64,000 nt of DNA, taken from positions 1,736,001-1,800,000 of the forward strand of contig CP081102.1 in NCBI GenBank assembly GCA_025141835.1, read 5' to 3'. The notes beneath the pieces were generated by a model. That model saw nothing but the letters and a program-made list of their open reading frames with translations. It was not told where the DNA came from and ran no database searches. Numbering within the stretch: the first letter of the stretch is position 1; the number at the start of each line of letters is the position of its first letter. Shown one piece after another: positions 48,456 to 57,066 of this stretch. The position numbers and the translations under genes were made by a program. The stretch is from Rhodobacteraceae bacterium M385 (lineage in GTDB: Bacteria; Pseudomonadota; Alphaproteobacteria; Rhodobacterales; Rhodobacteraceae).

Positions 48456-49466
48456 TCAAACGGCTTCTCCGCCTTGCGCCGAAGGCGCAGAATTGGACCC
48501 TTGCGCCGAAGGCGCAGTATCGGCCATTTGCGATGCCGGCGCCGCGTCATCCCAGAGCGCCAGGAGCGCGGCGTCGTGTTGGGCGCGGGCGCGCGCGGTG
48601 TGGGGGGCGGCGGCAGCTTGCCAGGCGGCCTGCTCTGCCGCGGTCAATTCAATAAGCGTGGCACCGGATGCAGCCAGCGCCTTTGCACACTCAGCGTCAT
48701 CGCTTTGGGCAAGGGCGCGTTGGGAAGCGGTGGCCTCGGACGCGGCAAGGGTGATTGCGGTGCGGATGTCGCCGGGTAGGGCGGCGAGACGGGCCTTGTT
48801 GAACACCAACAAAGCGATGCCCATCAGGTGCGCCGTGAGCGTGATGATCGGCAAAGGCCCGTGAAGGTTGAAGTTATAGGTATTGGTCAGCGGGTTTTCC
48901 TGAGCGTCAACTTGGCCGCTGGTCACGGCCTCGGTCAGGTCTTTGGCGTCGATCACCTGTGGGTTGAAACCTAGGGCGCGGAACACGCGCTGGTGGTCAT
49001 CGTTGGGCAGGGTGCGCAGCACCAGACCCTTGCAGTCATCGGGCGCACGTAGGGGCGTTTGCGCCGTTGCCATGTGGCGCAACCCATTGTCCCAGACCCC
49101 AAGCAGCGCCAATTCCGTGGCCGCGCCGATGTCTTGGGCGAACCTTGCGCCTAGGGGGCCGTCCACCAGTGCCAATCCCTGCGCCCGATCCGGGGCGCTA
49201 AACGGCATGTCAAACAGGGACAACGCGGGCACGCGGCCCGCAAGATAGCTGGAGGCGATGTAGCAGCCGTCAAAATCGCCCGCCTCGACCAAGCCGGGAA
49301 GATCCTCGGTCTTGATCCCTTCAGGGCCGACATTGGTGCGCAACACAACTTCTACACGGTCGCCCAACTGACGTGTCATCGCATCGCGAAACACCTCTAG
49401 CCCCCGGGTATGGACCGAGCCGGGGCCTTGGTAGCCCGCAAGCGTTATGCGCCACGGCGCCGTCAT
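48456..49466 (-). CDS. DctP-family solute-binding protein without signal peptide
   Basis: This 336-residue protein resembles TRAP binding proteins, with the core KGLVLRTLPNDDHQRVFRALGFNPQVIDAKDLTEAVTSGQVDAQENPLTNTY spread over about residues 140-195. It begins MTAPWRITLAGYQGPGS, directly at the first beta strand, with no basic-hydrophobic signal peptide and no room for one upstream because the AEC stop lies 16 bp away. It sits between an AEC carrier and tctBAC. It may work in the cytoplasm as a substrate sensor or carrier, or may be mis-started. The C-terminus ends in a duplicated APSAQG repeat. Confidence 0.75.
   Translation of the reverse strand: MTAPWRITLAGYQGPGSVHTRGLEVFRDAMTRQLGDRVEVVLRTNVGPEGIKTEDLPGLVEAGDFDGCYIASSYLAGRVPALSLFDMPFSAPDRAQGLALVDGPLGARFAQDIGAATELALLGVWDNGLRHMATAQTPLRAPDDCKGLVLRTLPNDDHQRVFRALGFNPQVIDAKDLTEAVTSGQVDAQENPLTNTYNFNLHGPLPIITLTAHLMGIALLVFNKARLAALPGDIRTAITLAASEATASQRALAQSDDAECAKALAASGATLIELTAAEQAAWQAAAAPHTARARAQHDAALLALWDDAAPASQMADTAPSAQGSNSAPSAQGGEAV
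48475..48516. repeat. 27-bp tandem duplication with palindromic core inside the DctP-like gene
   Basis: TGCGCC-GAA-GGCGCA occurs twice, 27 bp apart (48475-48489 and 48502-48516), encoding a repeated SAPSAQG segment at the protein C-terminus. The spacing is nine codons, so the duplication is in frame. Each copy can form a 6-bp hairpin. Confidence 0.7.
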
Positions 49467-49482
49467 TGGGACCGGCCCTCCG

Positions 49483-50376
49483 TCATTGTGGCCCCGCGAT
49501 CGCCAGCGCCGCCCAAACGATGGCCGGCAAGCACAGAAAGGTTAGCACCGTAGAGACCACGATAGATCCCGCCACCTGACGCGGATTGTGTTGATAGCGC
49601 TCGGCGTAGATGTAGTTCACGATCGCCGTGGGCATGGAGGCGAGAAGGAACACCGTTCCCGCCATGGCGCCGCTGAAATCCAGTAGCCAGATCACTAAGG
49701 CGGCCGAGGCTATCCCGATGGCGAGCCGCCCGAAAGCGATTGCGAGGGCAGGGCGCAGATCGGTGATTTGCAGACGCGATAGCGACGCGCCCAGAAGGAC
49801 CAGCATGGCGGGGATCATCATGCCGCCCAACATCTCGGTCGTGGTCAGAATGATTGTCGGCACCTCGATGCCCGTCCAGGTCACCACCAAAACGGCCGCC
49901 ACCGCGTAGAACAGCGGCTGGCGCATCAACACGCCCAGTTTCAGCGACCCGGCATAGATCGACATCCCGAAGGAATGCTGCACCAAGGCGACCACGAAGA
50001 AGTAGGCGATGCCCAGTTCCAGCCCCTCTTGCCCGAAGGCCAGAAACACCAGCGGCAAGCCGAGGTTGCCCGAGTTCGGCAACATCAGGGGCGGCAGGTA
50101 ACTGCGCACGGCGCCCTTGAACAGAAGCAGCAGCGCCAAGCCCATACCGCCTGCCACCACAAGGCACAGAAGGGCGGCCACTGACATCACTTGGATCGTG
50201 TCGGTGGGCACCTGAAGCGAAGCCAGCGTGTGAAAGATCAACGCAGGCGTCGCCACCAGAATGATGAGAGAGCTGAGCGCCCGCGTCTCCAGCCCCGCCT
50301 TGGAGCGGCCCATTGCAAACCCAATCAGCACGATGATGCAGATCGGGGCCAAAACCTCGGTCATCTGGCTTAGCAT
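49483..50376 (-). CDS. AEC (auxin efflux carrier) family transporter
   Basis: This 297-residue protein has about ten helices with the AEC pattern, including LPNSGNLGLPLVFLAFG near residue 100 and GGMMIPAMLVLLGASLSRL near 190. Bacterial members are proposed malonate, malate or amino acid carriers. It precedes the DctP-like gene by 16 bp and follows the OsmC-type gene by 70 bp. Together with tctABC it gives this cluster two unrelated transporters for small acids. Confidence 0.88.
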   Translation of the reverse strand: MLSQMTEVLAPICIIVLIGFAMGRSKAGLETRALSSLIILVATPALIFHTLASLQVPTDTIQVMSVAALLCLVVAGGMGLALLLLFKGAVRSYLPPLMLPNSGNLGLPLVFLAFGQEGLELGIAYFFVVALVQHSFGMSIYAGSLKLGVLMRQPLFYAVAAVLVVTWTGIEVPTIILTTTEMLGGMMIPAMLVLLGASLSRLQITDLRPALAIAFGRLAIGIASAALVIWLLDFSGAMAGTVFLLASMPTAIVNYIYAERYQHNPRQVAGSIVVSTVLTFLCLPAIVWAALAIAGPQ

Positions 50377-50446
50377 GGCGTCGCGCTCCGATCAGAGAGG
50401 GATTGAGCCATTGGAGGCATGGGGGGCGCAGCGACACGGGCACGGC

Positions 50447-50917
50447 TCAGATCGCGATCCCGTTGAGCATCCAGTTCTCGGTCACGATGGTGCCCGATTC
50501 CTGAAGCATCTTGGACACGGCGCAATGGTCGCGCAGCATCTCGGTCACCTTGATCGCGCCTTCGCGCGGGCCGTCAAATTCGGCGGTGATGTGTAGAATG
50601 CAGGACGGGAATGGCACATCAATGGGGTGGATCAAGCGGGTGCCGTGGCTGTCCATCGTCACGTCGATCTTGATATCCATCGAGGTGAAGGTGATGCCGT
50701 TGGCGGCGGCCAGTTTGTTGGCGATCACGTGGGTACATCCCACCAGACCCATGAAGACGTATTCGACGGGCATCGGGCCTTCATCGGTGCCGCCGCGCAG
50801 CACGGGCTCGTCGATTACGACGCTTTTGCCACGGGCCTCGGCCACCGATTGTGTGTTGGTGTTTTGGCGTCCGTTAACTGTGAACTTCCAGATAGGTTTC
50901 TCTTTGACAGTCGACAT
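50447..50917 (-). CDS. OsmC/Ohr-family protein
   Basis: This 156-residue protein has the OsmC fold with two redox cysteines, the first in GLVGCTHVIANKLAAANG and the second in RDHCAVSKML. Members reduce organic peroxides or detoxify thiol compounds. GAGGGAGAACC precedes the ATG of MSTVKEKP. It is the first gene of the minus-strand transport operon, or stands alone with the 70-bp gap to the AEC gene. Its role here is unclear. Confidence 0.85.
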   Translation of the reverse strand: MSTVKEKPIWKFTVNGRQNTNTQSVAEARGKSVVIDEPVLRGGTDEGPMPVEYVFMGLVGCTHVIANKLAAANGITFTSMDIKIDVTMDSHGTRLIHPIDVPFPSCILHITAEFDGPREGAIKVTEMLRDHCAVSKMLQESGTIVTENWMLNGIAI

Positions 50918-51298
50918 CTGGTTCTCCCTCAATGGATATCGGCAAGGATCGGAGAGGGGGGGTAATGTCGGGATGGGGGCCGCGTTTACGGCCCTGTTTC
51001 CTCCCAATCATGCACCGCTCCTCCCAAAGCTTGGCACGTTGTCCAAAAAATCTTGCACAACCTGTCGCAGCAAAGGAAATTGTGTTTCTGCCTATCTGAC
51101 TTCAGGAAAGTTGATACCCTGTTTGGCCTTGTTTTGTTGGCGTCTCAGGGCATCAGAGAACGTGTGGGCCGGCATCAGATTACATGATTTGGCGTGGCTA
51201 TTTTCATGTCGCTAATCTCGGACACGCGCGCAGGCTGGGGCGGTTCGCATTCGTGAAACCTACCCGCCCGCAAGACGCATCATCCACGGGAGGATTAT
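50918..51298. other. Intergenic region between divergent OsmC-type and Gfo/Idh/MocA genes
   Basis: These 381 bp hold no gene and should carry the two divergent promoters. I see no strong dyad. TTGATA at 51111 could be a -35 for the plus strand but lacks a good partner. GGGAGGA directly before 51299 is a strong ribosome site. Confidence 0.5.
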
Positions 51299-52318
51299 AT
51301 GACCGACGCGCCGCAGACCTTCACCGTCGCCATTGCTGGATTCGGCTGGTGGGGCAAACATATCGCCACCCGACTGCACGACCACCCTTGGCTACGGGTC
51401 GCGGGCGTGATCGAGCCTGCGGCGCAGAACCATAGCGCCATCACCGAAATGGGCCTTCGCGTGTGGGAGGATTTCGAAACCCCTTTGGCCCTTGATGACA
51501 TCGACGCGGTGATCCTGACGACGCCCAACCCTCTGCATGAAGCGCAGGTGTGCCAGGTGGCGGCAGCGGGAAAACATGTATTCTGCGAAAAGCCCCTTGG
51601 CCTGACTGCCGATAGCGCGCGGCGCTCTGTTCAGGCCTGTCTGGATGCGGGCGTGCAATTGGGCATCGGCCATGAGCGCCGGTTTGAGCCTGCGATGCTG
51701 GCCCTGCGTGATGCCCTGAATGCGAAGGATCTAGGCACGATCATGCACGCCGAAGCGGCCTTTAGCCACGATAAGCTGATCGGAGTGAAAGCGGATGATT
51801 GGCGCACAAGGAAAGAGGTTTCACCAGCGGCGGGGATGACGGCGATGGGTATCCACCTGAGCGATCTGATGATCTCGTTCTTCGGGCCGGTTCAAACATT
51901 GCACGCCTTTACCGCCGATCGGTCCCTTGGGTGGGAAACCGGGGACGTGGTGACGGTGCAGATGAAGTTTGAAGCGGGCATGACCGCCACGTTCAGCGCC
52001 GTCCTTCACACGCCGCATTTCATTCGGATGCATGTGTTTGGCACGCAAAAATGGGTCGAAGTCCTGAACGACAGCCACCCCGATACGCCCGACGGGATCG
52101 TGCGCGTGCTGACCGGCACATCGGGGCAGCCGGTGACACAACAGAACTACGATTGGGCGGACGCCGTGACCACCAACCTGGAGGCCTTTGCAAACGCCGC
52201 TTTGGGCCGGGCCGAGTATCCGTTCACGCCGCAAGAAATGATCCATAATATTCAGGTTCTCGAAGCCATCGCGCGGTCATCCGAGACGGGCAAGGCGGTT
52301 GATCTCTCCGACGTCTAA
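51299..52318 (+). CDS. Gfo/Idh/MocA-family oxidoreductase, second copy
   Basis: This 339-residue NAD(P)-dependent enzyme has the Rossmann motif VAIAGFGWWGKHIATRL, the conserved CEKPLGLTADSARR near residue 95, and GHERRFEPAML and MGIHLSDLMISFFG in the substrate domain. It differs from the family member at 41 kb. GGGAGGATT precedes the ATG. It is divergent from the OsmC-type gene and converges on the LysR gene. The substrate is unknown. Confidence 0.87.
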   Translation: MTDAPQTFTVAIAGFGWWGKHIATRLHDHPWLRVAGVIEPAAQNHSAITEMGLRVWEDFETPLALDDIDAVILTTPNPLHEAQVCQVAAAGKHVFCEKPLGLTADSARRSVQACLDAGVQLGIGHERRFEPAMLALRDALNAKDLGTIMHAEAAFSHDKLIGVKADDWRTRKEVSPAAGMTAMGIHLSDLMISFFGPVQTLHAFTADRSLGWETGDVVTVQMKFEAGMTATFSAVLHTPHFIRMHVFGTQKWVEVLNDSHPDTPDGIVRVLTGTSGQPVTQQNYDWADAVTTNLEAFANAALGRAEYPFTPQEMIHNIQVLEAIARSSETGKAVDLSDV

Positions 52319-52336
52319 GCCCAGAGCCCGCGCGTG

Positions 52337-52361
52337 GCGGAACCCTACGCGCGGGTTCCGC
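52337..52361. terminator. Hairpin between convergent genes
   Basis: GCGGAACCC-TACGCGC-GGGTTCCGC forms a perfect 9-bp stem between the Gfo/Idh/MocA stop (+) and the LysR stop (-). There is no T-run, so it would act as a structural barrier or Rho-linked terminator. Confidence 0.6.
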
Positions 52362-52381
52362 TACTGCCCGATGATCGCGGC

Positions 52382-53296
52382 TTAGGTCAGGTCGATCTCT
52401 AGGGCGGAATTCAGTTCTTCCTGCAAGATGTCCGCGAAGGCCTGCGCAGCCGTGCTGAGCGGGTTTTTGACCGGCTCAATCCGGGCATAGTCCACCGTCA
52501 GCGGCGGGTCAGCCAGTGGCGTGACCTGGCGGCGATCGCCGTCGAGATCGGGCAGACACATAATGCCGGGCAAGATCGTAACCCATTCTGAATGGGCGAC
52601 AATTCCAAGGGTGCCGTGCATGGTGTCGAGCTCCAGAATCTCGGCTACCTCGATCTCATTAACCTTCATGTAGTGCTCAATGTTCTGGCGGCGGGCGTTG
52701 CTGCGCCCCGGCAGAACCAGTTTGAGCGGTGCCATCTCGCGAAGCTGCACCTCGCCGTTTTTCATCGGCAGCTTCCGATCAGCGCGACAAACCAGACATT
52801 CCCGATCCTGCCCCATCAGTTGGGTGCGGAGCACATCGCTCAGTTCAAAGGAGGTCGGCACAACGGCAAAGTCCAAACGCCCCTCGGCCACCTCTTTGCT
52901 AAGGGCGTTGGAATAGGCCTCGGACACCGACACGCGCACATTGGGGTATTCTTGCGCAAACCTCAGCACCACGGCGGTTAATACGGCGCGGGTGAAGGTT
53001 GGCATCAGACCCACGTGAACGTGGCCCACAACGGTCTTTGACAAGGTCAACAGGCGGTCTTCGGCGCGGCGCGCGGCGGCCAGAACCTTCACCGCGTCCT
53101 CATAGAAGGCGCGGCCCGCCTCCGTCGGTGTCACCCCTGAGGATGTCCGGGTGAACAGATTGATATCGTAGCGCTTTTCAATCTGGCTGACATGCATCGA
53201 CAGCCCCGATTGGGTCGCATTTACCTTTTCCGCCGCAGCAGAAAAAGAGCCGTTTTCATACACGGCGGCAAAGTATTTTAGTTGTTGAAGCTTCAT
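52382..53296 (-). CDS. LysR-family transcriptional regulator
   Basis: This 304-residue LTTR has the HTH segment LQQLKYFAAVYENGSFSAAAEKVNATQSGLSMHVSQIEKRYDINLFTR split over residues 3-50, and an effector domain with RVSVSEAYSNALSKEVAEGRLDFAVVP. It is transcribed away from the neighbouring flavin-reductase gene (113 bp upstream, same strand) and converges on the Gfo/Idh/MocA gene. Its target is not apparent; the flavin reductase or the ABC operon are candidates. Confidence 0.88.
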   Translation of the reverse strand: MKLQQLKYFAAVYENGSFSAAAEKVNATQSGLSMHVSQIEKRYDINLFTRTSSGVTPTEAGRAFYEDAVKVLAAARRAEDRLLTLSKTVVGHVHVGLMPTFTRAVLTAVVLRFAQEYPNVRVSVSEAYSNALSKEVAEGRLDFAVVPTSFELSDVLRTQLMGQDRECLVCRADRKLPMKNGEVQLREMAPLKLVLPGRSNARRQNIEHYMKVNEIEVAEILELDTMHGTLGIVAHSEWVTILPGIMCLPDLDGDRRQVTPLADPPLTVDYARIEPVKNPLSTAAQAFADILQEELNSALEIDLT

Positions 53297-53410
53297 CGCC
53301 CTATCCGTTTTTCTGATGCAGAATAGGGGTTAATATCCGCAGAAGTGAAGGCCGCATTTTAACTATTTGAGGGAAGGCAAAACCGCTGCCTCCCCTCCTT
53401 TTTTGGTCGC

Positions 53411-54352
53411 CTAAGGCGCGATCAACTGCCGTAGCACCTTGTTAAAGGTCTCTAATTCCGCATCGCTGACGCCTTCGAAAGACTCTTTCTCGTGGGCTTT
53501 GACGATGTCCCAACAGGCGTCGGCTTTCGCGTGCCCCTCGGGCGTCAGGACGTAGCCGCCATCCTGCGTGGTCACCAAGGCGCGATCTGTAAGGTTCACC
53601 AGTGCGGCTCTGGTTTCGTTAATCGGCGCGTGAACATGAGGGACAATGTCTTCCGGCGTCAGCCCCGGCATATCGTTCAGGGCCAGAATGCTGCGCGACT
53701 CGATCAGGCTAAGGCCAAGGGTCTCCAATTTCGGTTGATAGCGGTCCTGATAGGCGCGGCTCGCGCGCATCATCATGAAGAACGTGTGGTTGCCCATGCG
53801 CCCGTCGTTGTCCTCGGGCAGTGGCGCTGCGTCCATCTGCGGGAAGGCGGACGGGTGGTCAAATACCATCGCGTAAGAGCCGCGGTGGAAGCACAGGGGC
53901 GGGCGGCCAAAGTCGTCAAACGCACGGACACGGCCCACGAAAATCCAGTGATCTCCGCCATCCAGCTTGGCATAGGTTTCGCACTGGAAGCGTCCTGCGC
54001 AATTGGGAAAGATCGGGGCGCCGCCAAGGCCCGGCTCCCACTCCACCCCGGCAAACTTGTCCTCTTGCTGGCGGGCAAAGTGGTTTGACATGTCCATCTG
54101 GTCCGAGGCCAGGATGTTCACGGCGAAATGCTCGGCCTGCTCGAAAATCGCGCAGCTTGGGGTCCCTTTGATGCTGCTCCACAAGATCAGCGGCGGGTCC
54201 ATGGACAGTGAGTTAAAGCTGCTCGCCGTGGCCCCCACGATCGTGCCATCGGGCCCGCGTGCGGTGATGATTGTGACCCCAGTGGCAAAGTTGCCCAGAG
54301 CGCGGCGGAAGGCCTTTGGGTTGATCTGCGTCTCGTCCTGCGCGGTGTCCAT
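53411..54352 (-). CDS. Flavin reductase with C-terminal MarR-like domain (HPA-hydroxylase C1-type)
   Basis: This 313-residue protein has an N-terminal FMN-binding split-barrel (residues about 10-165; RRALGNFATGVTIITARG, ASSFNSLSMDPPLILWSS, HFAVNILASDQMDMSNHFA) and a C-terminal winged-helix domain of MarR type (about 190-313; LGLSLIESRSILALNDMPGLTPEDI, LVTTQDGGYVLTPEGHAKAD). This layout and length match the reductase component of p-hydroxyphenylacetate 3-hydroxylase from Acinetobacter, whose MarR-like domain is an effector-binding brake on the reductase rather than a DNA-binding repressor. No partner monooxygenase is in the window. AAGGGAAG precedes the ATG. Confidence 0.88.
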   Translation of the reverse strand: MDTAQDETQINPKAFRRALGNFATGVTIITARGPDGTIVGATASSFNSLSMDPPLILWSSIKGTPSCAIFEQAEHFAVNILASDQMDMSNHFARQQEDKFAGVEWEPGLGGAPIFPNCAGRFQCETYAKLDGGDHWIFVGRVRAFDDFGRPPLCFHRGSYAMVFDHPSAFPQMDAAPLPEDNDGRMGNHTFFMMMRASRAYQDRYQPKLETLGLSLIESRSILALNDMPGLTPEDIVPHVHAPINETRAALVNLTDRALVTTQDGGYVLTPEGHAKADACWDIVKAHEKESFEGVSDAELETFNKVLRQLIAP

Positions 54353-54457
54353 GATGTGTCTTCCCTTGTTTGGCGATGGGAGGAGCGCGCGCGGCTGGTA
54401 TGCGCGGCGGCCCCCCTCGGCCTTCTCGTGTCGCCACAAGGGTGGATCACAAAGGGG

Positions 54458-54484
54458 CATCAGGAAAACCGAAGATTTCTGATG
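54458..54484. promoter_or_regulatory. Inverted repeat upstream of the flavin reductase gene
   Basis: CATCAGGAAA and TTTCTGATG form a 9-bp stem with one bulged G and a loop of 8 nt, about 105 bp upstream of the reductase start and 35 bp after the ATPase stop. It could be a regulator site or an intercistronic structure. Confidence 0.4.
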
Positions 54485-54517
54485 CGAGACATCGGATTTC
54501 CAGATGGAAGATGGGCC

Positions 54518-55579
54518 CTAGCTGAGCGAAAGGCGCGTCCCGGTGTTTGCGTCAAAGGGATGCGCGGTGTCCGCGCTGAACCCCAGTTGGATCGCATCGC
54601 CGGGTCGGGGCGGATTGCGGCCCGATGCCGTGGCGGTCAATTCAACCCCGTCCACGTTCACATATACCAGCGTTTCCGAGCCCAACGGCTCGGCCACGGT
54701 GACGGTGCCGGACAGGAATGTCTCTCCCTCGGCGGTCAAATCCTCGGGCCGGACGCCGAGTTTCAGGGTTTCGCCCGCGGGCACCGACAGGCCGGGCATG
54801 GGGATTGTGTGGCCGTTGCTCAGGGTCACGCCATCGCCCGTGCTGGTCACGGTTAACAGGTTCATTGCGGGGGCACCGATGAACTGCGCGACAAAGGTGT
54901 TGGCGGGCGCGTGATAGACTTCGGCTGGGGTACCGATTTGTTGGATATGGCCATCCTTCATGATCACGATCCGGTCGGCCATGGTCATGGCTTCCACTTG
55001 GTCGTGGGTCACGAACACCATCATCCGCCCCATCTGAGCGTGGAGCTTTTTGATCTCCAACCGCATTTGGGTACGCAACTGCGCATCGAGGTTGGACAAA
55101 GGCTCGTCGAAAAGGAAGACCGCGGGGTCGCGCACCATGGCCCGCCCAATCGCCACACGCTGGCGCTGCCCCCCCGAAAGCTGCGCGGGCTTGCGCTCCA
55201 GCAGATCTGTCATGCCCAAAATGTCGGCAACCTCTTCAATACGCTTGGCTTTCTCGGACTTGGACAGTTTGGAGGTTTTCAGGCCAAAGCCAATGTTCCG
55301 GCGCACGGACATATGCGGATAGATCGCGTAGTTTTGGAACACCATGGCGATGTTACGCTCTTTGGGTTCAAGATTGTTCACTACGCGCCCGGCAATTTCG
55401 ATGGTCCCGGAGGAGACTTCTTCCAGCCCCGCGATCATCCGTAGGGTCGTGGATTTACCACAGCCCGATGGCCCGACAAGGACCAGAAACTCACCGGGTT
55501 CAACGGTCAGATTGATCGCATGAAGGACCTCGGTGTCGCCGTATTTTTTAACAAGGTCGGTAAGGATCAGTTCAGTCAT
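54518..55579 (-). CDS. Carbohydrate-type (CUT1) ABC transporter ATPase
   Basis: This 353-residue MalK/UgpC-type ATPase has Walker A GPSGCGKST, the Q-loop VFQNYAIYPHMSV, signature QLSGGQRQR, LFDEPLSNLD and VTHDQVEAM. The C-terminal third is a TOBE domain. It overlaps the stop of the argininosuccinate-lyase homologue by 4 bp, so the lyase is encoded between permease and ATPase. It is the last transporter gene of the operon. Confidence 0.93.
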   Translation of the reverse strand: MTELILTDLVKKYGDTEVLHAINLTVEPGEFLVLVGPSGCGKSTTLRMIAGLEEVSSGTIEIAGRVVNNLEPKERNIAMVFQNYAIYPHMSVRRNIGFGLKTSKLSKSEKAKRIEEVADILGMTDLLERKPAQLSGGQRQRVAIGRAMVRDPAVFLFDEPLSNLDAQLRTQMRLEIKKLHAQMGRMMVFVTHDQVEAMTMADRIVIMKDGHIQQIGTPAEVYHAPANTFVAQFIGAPAMNLLTVTSTGDGVTLSNGHTIPMPGLSVPAGETLKLGVRPEDLTAEGETFLSGTVTVAEPLGSETLVYVNVDGVELTATASGRNPPRPGDAIQLGFSADTAHPFDANTGTRLSLS

Positions 55580-57066
55580 TGCGGGTCTTTCAGAAGGGCG
55601 TTGAAGGCGGTGGAAAGGGAGGCGGAAGCGGCGGCGCGACGTTCAAGCCGTGCGTGAAGGTCGCTTTTTATCTCATTGATATTGTTTCGGTAGATCGCGA
55701 AGGCTGCGTCCAGGGCGGCGGGCGCGGGCCCGCCAGTTCTATCGCGTCGCGCGACAAAGCTCCGGGCGTCCACGGCGGCGCGGAACGCGGCCTCGTCCAA
55801 GGTCGTGGCAGAGCCGATGGCGTTCTCGTAAGCCTGCGAGAAGGCGGTGTAACCGCCGCCGAGGGGCTGGTCTGCAGCGATGACCGCCTTAGCCGTTTTT
55901 GCGGCGATGTCATGGGCCTGGCGGAAGGTCAGTCCTTCCTCGCGCACCAAGGTATCGGCCAGTTCGGTGATGGTGATACAGGCCGCATCGGTGGTGCGGG
56001 CCACGCGGTCGGCATTGATCGAGCAGGCAGGCAGGAATGCCGTCAACAGGTCCAACACGCGGCCCGCGTGATCGAAGGCGCTGTATCCAGCTTGCTGCAC
56101 CTCACCTTCGCTATCATTCATGTCGGTGAACGGGGTGTTGTGCATCGTATTTACGATGGTGTCGCACCGGCCTGCGGCGACGGAGGCAAGGTGGCGCATA
56201 TGTTCAATCGGCACGGGATTGCGTTTTTGCGGCATGATCGAGCTGATCTGCACAAGGCTACGCGGCACGTGCAATTGCCCGACCTCAAACGCCGTCCAGA
56301 ACGCCATATCCTGCACCACACGGCCCAGATGGATCATCGGCAACTTCAACGCAGAGTAGAGCCCGGTGACGTAATCCACCCCCGCGATGCAACCGTAAGA
56401 GTTCACTCTAACCGACTGAAACCCAAGCAATTCCGCCATGCGCTCTCGGTGAATCGGGAAGCCGGATGTGGTGATTGCGGCGGCCCCCATGGGGCTGTGG
56501 TCGACATGGAGAATTGCGGCCTCTAACCGTTTTGCGTCGGCCAGAAGAACCTCGATCACGGCTGAAAGGTAATGGCCAAAGGTGGAAGGTTGTGCCGGTT
56601 GGCCATGGGTATAGGCTACAATCAGCGTGTCACGCTCGGATTTTGCTTTGTCCAGAAGGGCTTGTGCGAGGGTGTTCATGCGCGAAAGGGCATCTTCCGC
56701 GCGGTCTCGCAGGACCATTTTGAACATGGTGTGATCCATGTCGTTGCGTGACCGCGCCGTGTGCAATGCGCCGCCCAAATCGCCAAGGCGTGCGCGCAGT
56801 TCCGATTCCACGAGGAAGAACCAATCCTCATGTTCTCCGGTGTATTCAACGGCTTGCCGGTCTACGTTCATCTCAATATCGGCCAGCGCCTCGGCGATGG
56901 CTTCGCCATCTTCTCGCAGCAAAATCCCCGTCTCCACCAGCATCACCAAATGCGCTTGGTTGATCGCATCCATGGAGGAGTCGAAGTGGGTTTTCACCCC
57001 TTCAAACAGCGGCGCAAGGACGGTGTCGCGATAGGTGGGATCGGGGAAAGTTGTGGTGTCGGTCAT
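55576..57066 (-). CDS. Argininosuccinate-lyase homologue encoded within an ABC transporter operon
   Basis: This 496-residue protein belongs to the aspartase/fumarase superfamily of C-N lyases. It has the ASL hallmark HTARSRNDMDHTM, a THGQPAQPSTFGHYL segment (THLQRAQP in typical ArgH) and the mobile catalytic loop QISSIMPQKRNPVPIEHMR (SSLMPQKKNPD in ArgH). The general acid/base elements are kept, but substrate-side residues differ. It overlaps the upstream permease gene and the downstream ATPase gene by 4 bp each, which ties it to an imported substrate rather than to arginine synthesis. A catabolic lyase for an N-substituted amino acid is likely; the exact substrate is unknown. Confidence 0.85.
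   Translation of the reverse strand: MTDTTTFPDPTYRDTVLAPLFEGVKTHFDSSMDAINQAHLVMLVETGILLREDGEAIAEALADIEMNVDRQAVEYTGEHEDWFFLVESELRARLGDLGGALHTARSRNDMDHTMFKMVLRDRAEDALSRMNTLAQALLDKAKSERDTLIVAYTHGQPAQPSTFGHYLSAVIEVLLADAKRLEAAILHVDHSPMGAAAITTSGFPIHRERMAELLGFQSVRVNSYGCIAGVDYVTGLYSALKLPMIHLGRVVQDMAFWTAFEVGQLHVPRSLVQISSIMPQKRNPVPIEHMRHLASVAAGRCDTIVNTMHNTPFTDMNDSEGEVQQAGYSAFDHAGRVLDLLTAFLPACSINADRVARTTDAACITITELADTLVREEGLTFRQAHDIAAKTAKAVIAADQPLGGGYTAFSQAYENAIGSATTLDEAAFRAAVDARSFVARRDRTGGPAPAALDAAFAIYRNNINEIKSDLHARLERRAAASASLSTAFNALLKDPQ

Noticed and set aside
48471..48520. Palindromic repeats as the edge of a CRISPR array or REP element
   Set aside because: Only two copies, within a coding frame, with a 12-nt gap; no spacers and no further copies seen nearby.
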